A stretch of DNA of 22,493 nt. Source: JAUASV01 sp047605685 (GTDB taxonomy: Bacteria > Actinomycetota > Actinomycetes > Actinomycetales > Microbacteriaceae). How positions within the stretch are numbered: position 1 is the stretch's first letter; each line of letters opens with the position of its first letter. Position numbers and translations under genes: made by a program. The notes under the pieces were generated by a model that saw nothing but the letters and a program-made list of their open reading frames with translations, was not told the DNA's origin and searched no databases. Location of the stretch: assembly GCA_047605685.1 (NCBI GenBank), contig JASGFF010000039.1, positions 1-22,493 of the forward strand. Direction: 5' to 3'. Positions 1-6,795 of this stretch are shown piece after piece.

Positions 1-44
1 CGGAAGCGGCATAACCGAAATGACACCGTGTCCACGATCCGGGA

Positions 45-128
45 TCAAGGCCCCAGGATGTTGGTGGGCATGGTGCGGCGCAGGAAGTTGCGGGTGCGGA
101 CGCTCAGTGCCCAGAGTAAGTGGAGCAT
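45..128 (-). pseudogene. Truncated small conserved protein (remnant), downstream of relaxase
   Basis: A 27-residue reading frame starts MLHLLWALSVRTRNF and stops two residues after MPTNIL. An in-frame ATG at 143 would add five residues. I prefer the start at 128 because a GAGAGG Shine-Dalgarno lies 7 nt before it. From memory, the RTRNFLRRTMPTNIL block matches the N-terminus of a roughly 100-130 residue membrane protein found in Micrococcales conjugative elements, sometimes annotated as 'sulfate permease'. In that family it continues into a basic stretch and transmembrane helices. Here the similarity ends at about position 53 and a stop follows, so this looks like a 5' fragment cut by a recombination or insertion junction. 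It lies on the relaxase strand, about 155 nt after the relaxase stop. No function is claimed for the fragment. A genuine tiny gene is the alternative. Confidence 0.5.
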
Positions 129-186
129 GGTCGGGCCTCTCATCAGACGTTTCTCTCCGTCGAGGAGGCAGATCATGATGAGTGGC

Positions 187-214
187 CCCGAAGGGACTGT
201 CCCGAAGGACCTGT
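187..214. repeat. Two-copy 14-bp tandem repeat between relaxase and small remnant
   Basis: CCCGAAGGGACTGT (187-200) is followed directly by CCCGAAGGACCTGT (201-214), with two mismatches. The first copy and the junction also form GGGAC-T-GTCCC. It lies in the gap after the relaxase stop, on the path to the 45-128 remnant. It may be a weak terminator or a chance repeat; no T-tract follows on either strand. Confidence 0.4.
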
Positions 215-284
215 GAGTGAAGGAACGCTGCCTCGTCTCCCAGAGTACGACTCGGCGGCGACATCCGACAGAGTCCGGCCCCGA

Positions 285-3200
285 TCACAGCGCCCGGCCG
301 GTCTTCTCGGCGATGCGCCGCGGACGCTCTGTGTCTCGCTCTCGGGCAGCGTTCCGTGCTCGGTCAAGGGCTGCGCGAGCGCGTACGGCGTCGATCTTCT
401 GCGCGTCGCTTTCGGCGGGGGCGCCGAGCGGCGTCGCGTCGGTGATGCCGTAGCGGTCGCGGTATGCGGCCACCGTCCGCGCCGCTTGCCGCCACGCGGC
501 GCTACCACGTGCCTGAGTCGGCGGGGCCCCAAGTGCGGCTGTCCATGCAGCGCTCTCGGCGAGTGCCGTGTCGAGGACGCTGTCGGCACGAGCCTCGATG
601 AGATCGCGCCGCTCGGTGAGCGCCTGCCGGGACTCCGGGCTCATGGTGCCGGTGGCCTCCGGGATGAGCCCGGCGATCAACCGTGGCGCCTTCTGCGCCC
701 GCCCGGAGCCGGCGGGCCGGGCGGTGGCTCGGGCGACGCGGTAGTGGAGGACGGCGGCGATGTCGTCGGCGTCCCCGAACGCCCGCGCCCGGACCAGGCG
801 CGGCAGCAGAGCCTCGATGTCGTGGTGGTTGGCCCCGGCCCGGCGGAGCTCGGCGGCCAGTGCGCCGAACGCCGGGGAGCTGATCGCCGCTTCGGCCTCG
901 TCGTCGCTGAGGCCGGAGGCATGGATGAGGAGCGCCCATCGGTCGCGTTGTGCTGCGGCGGCGATCGTCTCGTACTCGGCGGCGAGCTGAGCTATCGACC
1001 CCCAGGTGGCCTGTTCGGCGGTGATCGTCTCGTGGGCGGAGAGTTCGGCGCCGGCATGCTGGAGGATCGCGGCCATGACGCTGCGCCCGGTCGCCTCACT
1101 CTGGGGGCCGTCGTGCGCGGCGTCGGGCCGGTCGACGGCGAGGTACGCGTGGTTGGCCGCGGCGCCGCGGGTCATGGCGACGTAGAAGTTCTCTCGCGTG
1201 GTGGTCGCGTCGGCCAGGACGTGCGCGGTGTCGACCGTGACGCCTTGCGTCCGGTAGGAGGTGATCGCGTACCCGAGCTCGACGTACTCGGCGGCGTAGT
1301 CGGCCGGGATCACGACCGAGCTACCCCGTCGCTGGTCGGCTCGGCGGAGGGTGAGGGAGCCGTCGTCGTGGACCTCGGTGACCGTCCACCTGTTGCCATT
1401 GCGGACCCAGCCCCGCCCGGTGCGGAGGCGTCGGTCGTTGTTGCGGGTGATGACGGTATCGCCGGCGGCGGCGCGCTGGCCGTTGTGCAGCTCGACCTCG
1501 CGGCGGGCGTTCACGGTGCCGTCCAGGATCAGCTCGGCGCGGGCCCGCTCGTTCAGCGCCAGCACGGACTCGTTGGAGTCGGCGACGAGCACGCTTGCCT
1601 TGCCGTCGAGGGTGTCGGTGCGCCAGGCGGCGTAGGCGGCCTCGATCATCGCCTCGGTGTCGCCCTCGCTGATGCGCTCGTGCGTCGCGTAGGCGTCGAT
1701 GACTGTGGTGTCACCGTGGCGCAGGCCGAGCGAGGCCGTCTTCTCCCACGGGCTCCTGAATCGGTGGATGTCGACCAGTTCGGGGGCGTCGTCGCGGTCG
1801 TGGACGAGCATCGCGTAGGCGCCGGACGCGGTTGGTGACTGGAGCTGGGCGTAGTCCCCGACGAGCAGCGTCTTCGCCCCGGCTTCGACGGCGAGGGCCG
1901 TGATGCGGTCGAGGGAGAGGGTTCCGGCAAGGGATGCCTCGTCGATGATGACGAGCTGGCCCTCGCGGAACGTCTCGCCGTACATGAGGTGGTTCTGCCA
2001 CCACTTCGCCGTGTTCTCCGTGGCGATCCCGAGGTCATCGGCAAGGACCTGCGCGGCGACCGCGGACGGTGCGAGCCCGATCACCGAGCCGTGCCCGTGC
2101 TCGTTCTCCCACGCCCGCCGCAGGGCGTTCATCGCCGTCGTCTTTCCCGCCCCGGCCGGCCCCACGAGGACGTCGATGAGCCGGCCCGAGAGCGCGATCT
2201 TCGCCAGCGCGTCCGCCTGGTCCGGGCCGAGGGTGCGTCCCTGCCGGTCGGGGCGTCGGGCGATGCGCTCCACGGTGACCAGGGGCACGGTCGGCCCGGT
2301 CCTGGTGCGGGCGCGCTCGAGGAGGCGGTCTTCGGCCGCCAGCAGCACCTCCGAGGAGAACACCGCCGAGTGCTTCGGCCGGAACACCGAGGTGCCGTCC
2401 GGCCGCTGGAACACCGCCGGGCTCGACGCGAGCTCCGGCGGGGTCAGCCGCAGCGAAGCGGCCTCGGCCGCGTCGACCACGAGGCCGACGACCGCCTCCC
2501 GATCCTCGGTCGTGGCGAACCTGTAGCCGGTGGTCTGCCTCGCGGCCTCGGCCATCAGATTCCATCGCCGCCAGGTGGAACGCTTCTCACCGACCGCCTC
2601 GATCACGCTCCCGCCGAGATTGGCGATCACGTCCAGAGGGATGTCGTCGGCGCGCAGCAGCAACGGCGCCTCGTTCACCGTCACCCGCCGCGCCCACGCG
2701 GTCGCGTCCGCGCCGAGGACCTGCCCGGCGCGCTGCCGCCAGGATGCGGTGAGGTCCGCGAGCGAATGGACCTCCTTCTCCGGGCGCGTGGAGAGCGTCG
2801 CCTGGGCGCGGAGCTTCATGATCGTTGCCGGCGACGGGCGACGCCCGTGCTCGGAGACGTAGCGGGCGATGAGGCGATCCGTCTCGGCGTCGATGTGACG
2901 GGCACGGGTCGAGAACTCTTTGACGAGCTCCTCCGGCACCCCCACGACCGCCCACGCCGGGTTCCGATCCCGACCCTGCTCCCGCGACTCCCATTCGACG
3001 CCGAGCATCCGGGTCAGGTGATCTGCGAAGACCGCCTCGTGCAGCTCCGACAGGGCGACCGTCGCGGCGTGCATGGGCCGGCCGTCGAGGGAGCGCCACT
3101 TGCCGTCGAGGACGGTCTGCACCTTGTTCGAGATGACGACATGCGTGTGCAGGTGCGGGTCGCCCGCCCGGCTGTCGTAGTGATCGAACGCGGTAGCGAC

Positions 3201-3818
3201 CAGCCCCATCACGTCGACCTGCGCCACCGCCCCGTTGCGCCCGGCTGCGCCGGTGCGGGTCGCCGCAACGTCCCGCTCCATGAACGCAACCACCTCCGCA
3301 ACCGCCGCGTGATGCGCGTCCGCGATGAGCGCCTGCGTCCCCGCATCCGCGACCGCCCAGAGCACCGAGGCGGACTTCGGGATGGAGAACGTGAAGTCGT
3401 AGCCCGCAACCGCCCGGTGCGTCCCGCGCGCGGCCTCCTCGGCCTCGATTGCGGCGGTCGCCTCCGCACGGCTCGCCGGCCCGAGGTCGGGATCGAGCGC
3501 GGCCACGCGCTCCACGATCCGCTCGGCCACGGACTTGTAAGCCGGATACGCCTTCCCCAGCGGCGCGCCCGTGACCGGGTGCCGGCCGAGGCCGAGGAGG
3601 AGAGCGAGCTGGGCTTCGGTGACCTGATCGCCCTCCTCGATCATCCCGCCCAGCGCCGCGACCCCTGCGCCGAGCCACTGACCCGGAGGTGTGCCGACCT
3701 CGGTGTAGTAGCGGGTCAGCGGGGTCGAGAGCGACCTGTCGCCGTCGCCGGCGACGACTGTTCGCAGCAGGTACTTGTAGCCGTTGCCCGCGCTCATCAC
3801 GCGCATCGAGACCGTCAT
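285..3818 (-). CDS. traA: MobF-family TraA-like conjugative relaxase / helicase
   Basis: A 1177-residue relaxase-helicase that would nick one strand at oriT, stay covalently bound to the 5' end, and unwind the DNA for transfer. The N-terminal TrwC/TraI relaxase domain has candidate catalytic tyrosines Y37-Y38 (TRYYTE). Its metal-binding three-histidine motif is H213, H224 and H226 (FDHYDSRAGDPHLHTH). The RecD-like helicase has Walker A GPAGAGKT at 553-560, Walker B LVIIDEAS at 622-629, GDYAQLQSP near 654-662, HRFRSPWE near 685-692, and the C-terminal SYRTQG and YVAMTRG motifs at about 854-885. Length and motif order fit an intact family member. I chose the ATG at 3818 because AAGGGA lies just upstream and MTVSMRVMSAGNGY matches the usual N-terminus; a start at 3878 would run through the hairpins. 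The gene is divergent from the methyltransferase across a candidate oriT. Confidence 0.96.
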   Translation of the reverse strand: MTVSMRVMSAGNGYKYLLRTVVAGDGDRSLSTPLTRYYTEVGTPPGQWLGAGVAALGGMIEEGDQVTEAQLALLLGLGRHPVTGAPLGKAYPAYKSVAERIVERVAALDPDLGPASRAEATAAIEAEEAARGTHRAVAGYDFTFSIPKSASVLWAVADAGTQALIADAHHAAVAEVVAFMERDVAATRTGAAGRNGAVAQVDVMGLVATAFDHYDSRAGDPHLHTHVVISNKVQTVLDGKWRSLDGRPMHAATVALSELHEAVFADHLTRMLGVEWESREQGRDRNPAWAVVGVPEELVKEFSTRARHIDAETDRLIARYVSEHGRRPSPATIMKLRAQATLSTRPEKEVHSLADLTASWRQRAGQVLGADATAWARRVTVNEAPLLLRADDIPLDVIANLGGSVIEAVGEKRSTWRRWNLMAEAARQTTGYRFATTEDREAVVGLVVDAAEAASLRLTPPELASSPAVFQRPDGTSVFRPKHSAVFSSEVLLAAEDRLLERARTRTGPTVPLVTVERIARRPDRQGRTLGPDQADALAKIALSGRLIDVLVGPAGAGKTTAMNALRRAWENEHGHGSVIGLAPSAVAAQVLADDLGIATENTAKWWQNHLMYGETFREGQLVIIDEASLAGTLSLDRITALAVEAGAKTLLVGDYAQLQSPTASGAYAMLVHDRDDAPELVDIHRFRSPWEKTASLGLRHGDTTVIDAYATHERISEGDTEAMIEAAYAAWRTDTLDGKASVLVADSNESVLALNERARAELILDGTVNARREVELHNGQRAAAGDTVITRNNDRRLRTGRGWVRNGNRWTVTEVHDDGSLTLRRADQRRGSSVVIPADYAAEYVELGYAITSYRTQGVTVDTAHVLADATTTRENFYVAMTRGAAANHAYLAVDRPDAAHDGPQSEATGRSVMAAILQHAGAELSAHETITAEQATWGSIAQLAAEYETIAAAAQRDRWALLIHASGLSDDEAEAAISSPAFGALAAELRRAGANHHDIEALLPRLVRARAFGDADDIAAVLHYRVARATARPAGSGRAQKAPRLIAGLIPEATGTMSPESRQALTERRDLIEARADSVLDTALAESAAWTAALGAPPTQARGSAAWRQAARTVAAYRDRYGITDATPLGAPAESDAQKIDAVRARAALDRARNAARERDTERPRRIAEKTGRAL

Positions 3819-3836
3819 CGCGCCGTTTCCCTTCGC

Positions 3837-3855
3837 TCGCTCACGAGGTGAGCGA
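3837..3855. repeat. Perfect hairpin 1 (8-bp arms, GAG loop)
   Basis: The arms are TCGCTCAC and GTGAGCGA around a GAG triloop. It begins 18 nt upstream of the relaxase start codon. It is separated by a single base from a second perfect hairpin. Paired inverted repeats beside a MobF gene fit a relaxase or accessory-protein binding site. Autoregulation of relaxase transcription is an equal possibility. Confidence 0.65.
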
Positions 3856-3856
3856 C

Positions 3857-3875
3857 AGCCCGCCGAAGGCGGGCT
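3857..3875. repeat. Perfect hairpin 2 (8-bp arms, GAA loop)
   Basis: The arms are AGCCCGCC and GGCGGGCT around a GAA triloop, a very stable structure. It follows hairpin 1 with a one-base gap, giving a 39-bp double hairpin. No T-run follows, so it is not a typical rho-independent terminator. Its position next to the relaxase suggests a role in oriT or in relaxase gene control. Confidence 0.65.
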
Positions 3876-4055
3876 CAACCTCGATCTGCAAGAGGCGTGG
3901 TGGCTCGGAGGGAGACAGAGACGAAGGCTCCGGCGAAGGCCGGGCGCGGGACGGTCGGCGGGGTACGGGAGGCGTCGCGAGCACCTGGCAGGTGAACAGC
4001 CCGGTCAGCAGCCGCAGCGATGGCGACCGGGGATCACCGATCCGCCGGAGCCCTC

Positions 4056-5162
4056 ATGCCGAAAGCCAGCAGCCAGAACGACGAGCGCTGTCTGCGGGTA
4101 GGGTCACTGTTCTCCGGCTACGGCGGACTCGACCTCGCCGTCGAGGAAGTCTTCGACGCTCGCACCGTCTGGTTCTCCGAAATCAACGTGCCCGTCGCCC
4201 GTGTCTTCGCCCACCACTGGCCCGACGCCCCGAACCTCGGAGACATCACGACCATCGACTGGAGCACCGTCCAGTCAGTCGACGTCCTCTGCGGCGGGTT
4301 CCCCTGCCAGGACGTCTCCACGGTCGGGAAGATGGCTGGCCTGAAACCCGGCACCCGCTCCGGCCTCTGGGCGCACATGGCGACCGCCATCGACAAGCTG
4401 CAACCCGAGTGGGTCGTCATCGAGAACGTCCGTGGGCTGCTCTCCGCACCCGCGATCCGCCCGCGCTCGGAAGGAGACGACGATGAGCGACGCAACCCCT
4501 CAGCCGCAACCCCTGGCGGCGCAACCCTTCGCGGTGTGGAACCCGACCCGTGGGGTCTGGGAGACGAGCCAGCCCGACCTCTACGGGCACTTGGCGCCGT
4601 ACTCGGAGACCTGGCCGACCTCCGGTACGACGCGAGATGGATCGGCTTACCCGCTTCCGCCATCGGCGCACCGCACCCCCGGTTCCGCATCTTCATCCTC
4701 GCCAGGCGCGCTGTTCCGCACCCCGCTGGCCTCCGACTCGATCCGCGGCACCGAGCCTCTGGAACGGGTGCGTGCCAGACGTGGGACGATCACTCTCACG
4801 CATCAGATCGCCGACCTGATGGCCAAGCGCAGGCGGGAACCCTCGCCGGTGACGACGTTCGCGCTGATCGAGGAGTTCTTCGACGCTGGGGACGCTACGC
4901 AGGGGCCATAGCCCGGTGGGAACGCATCACCGGACGATCCGCCCCAGCCCCCGCCGTCGTGAACGAGGTCGCCGGGCCGAAGCCGGCTCCTGCGTTCGTG
5001 GAATGGCTCATGGGGCTAGAGGCTGGCTGGGTTACCGACCCTGGCCTCGGGCTGACCCATCCGCAGCAACTCACGGCGTTGGGCAACGGCGTGCTGCCCC
5101 GGCAGGCCGCGACCGCACTCATGGGCCTACTCGCGCGAGCAACGCCGGGAGGCTTCTACTGA
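4056..5162 (+). CDS. dcm: DNA (cytosine-5) methyltransferase
   Basis: A 368-residue C5 cytosine methyltransferase that transfers a methyl group from S-adenosylmethionine to cytosine in duplex DNA. Motif I is GSLFSGYGGLDLA (16-28), the catalytic motif IV is GGFPCQDVS with Cys84, motif VI is ENVRG (123-127), the motif VIII region is APHPRFRIF (205-213), and motif X is GNGVLPRQA (343-351). The start at 4056 has GGAG 6 nt upstream; an ATG at 4020 has no good ribosome binding site. No partner endonuclease is adjacent, so it probably acts as an orphan that protects the element from host restriction. Residues about 215-275, where the target-recognition domain belongs, have poor third-position codon use for this genome and overlap a nested gene in another frame. 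The stop overlaps the convergent HxlR gene by 7 bp. Target sequence unknown. Confidence 0.95.
   Translation: MPKASSQNDERCLRVGSLFSGYGGLDLAVEEVFDARTVWFSEINVPVARVFAHHWPDAPNLGDITTIDWSTVQSVDVLCGGFPCQDVSTVGKMAGLKPGTRSGLWAHMATAIDKLQPEWVVIENVRGLLSAPAIRPRSEGDDDERRNPSAATPGGATLRGVEPDPWGLGDEPARPLRALGAVLGDLADLRYDARWIGLPASAIGAPHPRFRIFILARRAVPHPAGLRLDPRHRASGTGACQTWDDHSHASDRRPDGQAQAGTLAGDDVRADRGVLRRWGRYAGAIARWERITGRSAPAPAVVNEVAGPKPAPAFVEWLMGLEAGWVTDPGLGLTHPQQLTALGNGVLPRQAATALMGLLARATPGGFY
4483..4911 (+). CDS. Nested overlapping gene inside the methyltransferase, unknown function
   Basis: A 142-residue protein read in a different frame of the same strand, wholly inside the methyltransferase gene. It begins MSDATPQPQP, and a strong Shine-Dalgarno GGAAGGAG lies 5-6 nt before the ATG. 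It has a WPTSGTTRDGSAYPLP block followed by SASSSS, then LFRTPLASDS and RARRGTITLTHQIADLM, and ends FALIEEFFDAGDATQGP. From memory, the WPTSGxTRxGxxY and RTPLASD segments recur in small uncharacterised proteins of actinobacterial phages and mobile elements, next to or within C5 methylases. From about 4710 to 4905 this frame has mostly G or C at codon third positions while the methylase frame does not, so selection appears to act on this frame. No catalytic motif, signal or membrane helix is seen. It is a real gene in my judgement; its role is unknown. Confidence 0.72.
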   Translation: MSDATPQPQPLAAQPFAVWNPTRGVWETSQPDLYGHLAPYSETWPTSGTTRDGSAYPLPPSAHRTPGSASSSSPGALFRTPLASDSIRGTEPLERVRARRGTITLTHQIADLMAKRRREPSPVTTFALIEEFFDAGDATQGP

Positions 5163-5647
5163 CGGCTCATATGGTTGGAGTGGGCGTTCGTCGGCTGACT
5201 CTCTGGGTGCCGGAAGTCCTCCCTATATGCCGATTCCGTAACTGTACTGTCGTAGTGGTGACGGTTCGCAACGATCTGATGCTGGTTCTCGGATACCCAA
5301 GAGGCAAGTAGGCGGATCGCGTCTCCCATCGAGACGCCCAGGTCGGTGACGGCGTATTCGACTCGCGGGGGCACCTCGGCGAACACGGTCCGATGCACGA
5401 GGCCGTCTCGTTCGAGGGCGCGCAGGGTGACGGTGAGCATGCGGCGGGAGATGCCGGGGACGATCCGCAGGAGCTCGGTGAAGCGATGCGGCCGTTCGCC
5501 GAGGATGCCGATGATGAGCAGGCTCCACTTGTCACCGACCCGTTCCAGCACGGAGCGGAACACGTCGGGGTCGTGCTCATCCAGGCAGAGCTGGCTCATC
5601 GTCGGAAGCGAACGGATCAACTGTTCTGACTGCTGCGCGAGGCTCAT
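5156..5647 (-). CDS. HxlR-family winged-helix transcriptional regulator
   Basis: A 163-residue HxlR/MarR-like DNA-binding protein. The winged helix covers about residues 30-110 and includes DKWSLLIIGIL, RFTELLRIVPGISRRML and LERDGLVHR. A Cys at 21 sits where HxlR proteins often have their redox- or aldehyde-sensing cysteine. The start at 5647 has an AGGAG 7-8 nt upstream; a TTG at 5665 would add six residues and contain that ribosome binding site. It is divergent from the oxidoreductase operon, and the shared promoter gap is full of AGTGACC/GGTCACT repeats, so it probably controls itself and that operon. The last codons after about residue 140 look unconserved and the stop overlaps the methyltransferase end, so this point is likely the left edge of the inserted cargo. 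Confidence 0.92.
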   Translation of the reverse strand: MSLAQQSEQLIRSLPTMSQLCLDEHDPDVFRSVLERVGDKWSLLIIGILGERPHRFTELLRIVPGISRRMLTVTLRALERDGLVHRTVFAEVPPRVEYAVTDLGVSMGDAIRLLASWVSENQHQIVANRHHYDSTVTESAYREDFRHPESQPTNAHSNHMSRQ

Positions 5648-5666
5648 CGCGTACTCCTCGTTCAAT

Positions 5667-5730
5667 GGTCACTCGCTAGTGACCGGGGCGCGTTTGAAGT
5701 GACCGGTTACTAGAGGGTACACCAGTCACT
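5667..5730. promoter_or_regulatory. Divergent operator/promoter with AGTGACC inverted repeats
   Basis: GGTCACT (5667-5673) and AGTGACC (5678-5684) form a perfect dyad with a 4-bp spacer. AGTGACC (5698-5704) abuts GGTTACT (5705-5711), a second dyad with one mismatch. A further AGTCACT ends at 5730, next to the ATG. Four to five half-sites between an HxlR gene and a divergent oxidoreductase operon fit operator sites for that regulator. TTGAAG at 5694 could be a -35, but no clear -10 was found. No good Shine-Dalgarno precedes the plus-strand ATG (GAGGG is about 14 nt away), so a leaderless or short-leader transcript is possible. Confidence 0.7.
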
Positions 5731-6795
5731 ATGAGTAACCAAACCATTGATCCCGACGAGATCGAGTTCGGGCTCGACAGCCCCCTTCACGTGACTGCGG
5801 ATGAGAACGGTCAGGACGTTTCTGGCGATCAGGTGATCCGCAACGCGATCGAGGAGGCGGTGCTCGCCGACGAGGTGGGCGTCGACTCCTTCAACGTGAG
5901 CGAGCACTACCGTGAGAAGTTCATGGACTCTGCCGGGTCTGTGGTGCTTGCCGGCATCGCCTCCCGCACGAAGCGGATTCGCCTGGGTACCGCGGTGACC
6001 GTGCTCAGCACGCAAGACCCCGTGCGCCTGTTCACTGAGTTCTCCACGCTCGACGCCATCTCCCACGGGCGCGCGCAGATCGCGCTCGGGCGCGGCTCGC
6101 TGACCGAATCCTTCCCGCTGTTCGGTTACGACCTCACCGACTACGAGGTTCTCTTCGAGGAGAAGCTTGACCTGTTCACAAAGCTCATCCGCGAGCAGCC
6201 CGTCACGTGGTCGGGAACGGTTCGCTCCCCGCTGCGGGAGCAGTACGTCTATCCGCCTCTTCCCGAAGGGCACCTGCCAACCTGGATTGCGGTCGGCGGC
6301 AGCCCGCAGTCCGTCGTGCGGGCAGCGCGCTACGGCCTCCCGCTCATCTTGGCGGTCATCGGCGGCGACCCGGCGCGTTTCGCGCCCTACATCGAGTTGT
6401 ATCACCGCAGCCTGGACCAGTTCGGCCAGCCAAGGCAGCCGGTCGGAATGCATTCGCACGGCTTCATCGCCCGCACGGACAAGGAGGCGAGGGCGATCCA
6501 GTTCCCCTACAGCCGTGAGATGTGGGCGAGCGACGAACGACGTCCGGCGCCCTCGATGAGCTTCTTCGAAAACGAGGTGGATCACGGTGCTCACTTCATC
6601 GGCTCACCCGAGACGGTGGCCGCGAAGCTCACCAAGTACGTCCGCCTTCTCGGGCTGCAGCGCTTCGACCTTGCCTACGCGACTGGACGGGTGCCCTTCG
6701 AGCAGCGACTCAAGACGATCGAGCTCTATGGCCGCGAGGTGATCCCCCTGGTGCGTGAGATGCTGCGCGCGCAGCCTGCGGAGGTCGGCGCATGA
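5731..6795 (+). CDS. LLM-class flavin- or F420-dependent oxidoreductase (first paralogue)
   Basis: A 354-residue luciferase-like monooxygenase of the bacterial-luciferase TIM-barrel fold. Visible family blocks are a GVDSFNVSEHY segment near 50-60, RIRLGTAVTVLSTQDPVRL, DAISHGRAQIALGRGS, WIAVGGSPQSV, and HFIGSPETVAAKL near the C-terminus. Such enzymes use reduced FMN with O2, or F420H2, to oxidise or reduce small organic substrates; the sequence does not say which. It is soluble, with no signal peptide. Its start overlaps the operator region, and its 3' end overlaps the next gene by ATGA. The neighbour is a clear paralogue, so the two may form a heterodimer as LuxA and LuxB do. Substrate unknown. 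Confidence 0.93.
   Translation: MSNQTIDPDEIEFGLDSPLHVTADENGQDVSGDQVIRNAIEEAVLADEVGVDSFNVSEHYREKFMDSAGSVVLAGIASRTKRIRLGTAVTVLSTQDPVRLFTEFSTLDAISHGRAQIALGRGSLTESFPLFGYDLTDYEVLFEEKLDLFTKLIREQPVTWSGTVRSPLREQYVYPPLPEGHLPTWIAVGGSPQSVVRAARYGLPLILAVIGGDPARFAPYIELYHRSLDQFGQPRQPVGMHSHGFIARTDKEARAIQFPYSREMWASDERRPAPSMSFFENEVDHGAHFIGSPETVAAKLTKYVRLLGLQRFDLAYATGRVPFEQRLKTIELYGREVIPLVREMLRAQPAEVGA

Larger units (their letters stand above)
3819..4055. other. Divergent intergenic region, candidate oriT and promoters
   Basis: This 237-bp noncoding gap separates the divergent relaxase and methyltransferase genes. It contains two adjacent perfect hairpins (3837-3855 and 3857-3875), then purine-rich DNA at about 3898-3950, and a short CACCT-GGC-AGGTG dyad near 3985. 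MobF relaxase genes are commonly close to their oriT, and oriTs carry inverted repeats beside nic, so this is the best oriT candidate in the window. It must also hold both genes' promoters. I cannot identify a nic sequence or a convincing -35/-10 pair by eye. Confidence 0.5.

Noticed and set aside
28..216. Plus-strand frame of 62 codons at the left end
   Set aside because: It lies opposite the truncated small gene and has no good ribosome binding site.
120..1838. Plus-strand open frame (572 codons) opposite the relaxase C-terminus
   Set aside because: Same shadow effect; low-complexity Gly/Val/Arg composition and no ribosome binding site.
1989..3851. Long plus-strand open frame (620 codons) opposite the relaxase
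   Set aside because: It is antisense to a relaxase with all motifs intact. High GC keeps the opposite strand open, and the translation is Arg/Gly/Pro-rich with no domain.
3857..3875. Rho-independent terminator
   Set aside because: The stem is strong but lies upstream of both divergent genes and has no T-run on either strand.
4056..5162. Restriction-modification system
   Set aside because: No endonuclease gene is adjacent; the neighbours are the relaxase and an HxlR regulator, so the methylase is treated as an orphan.
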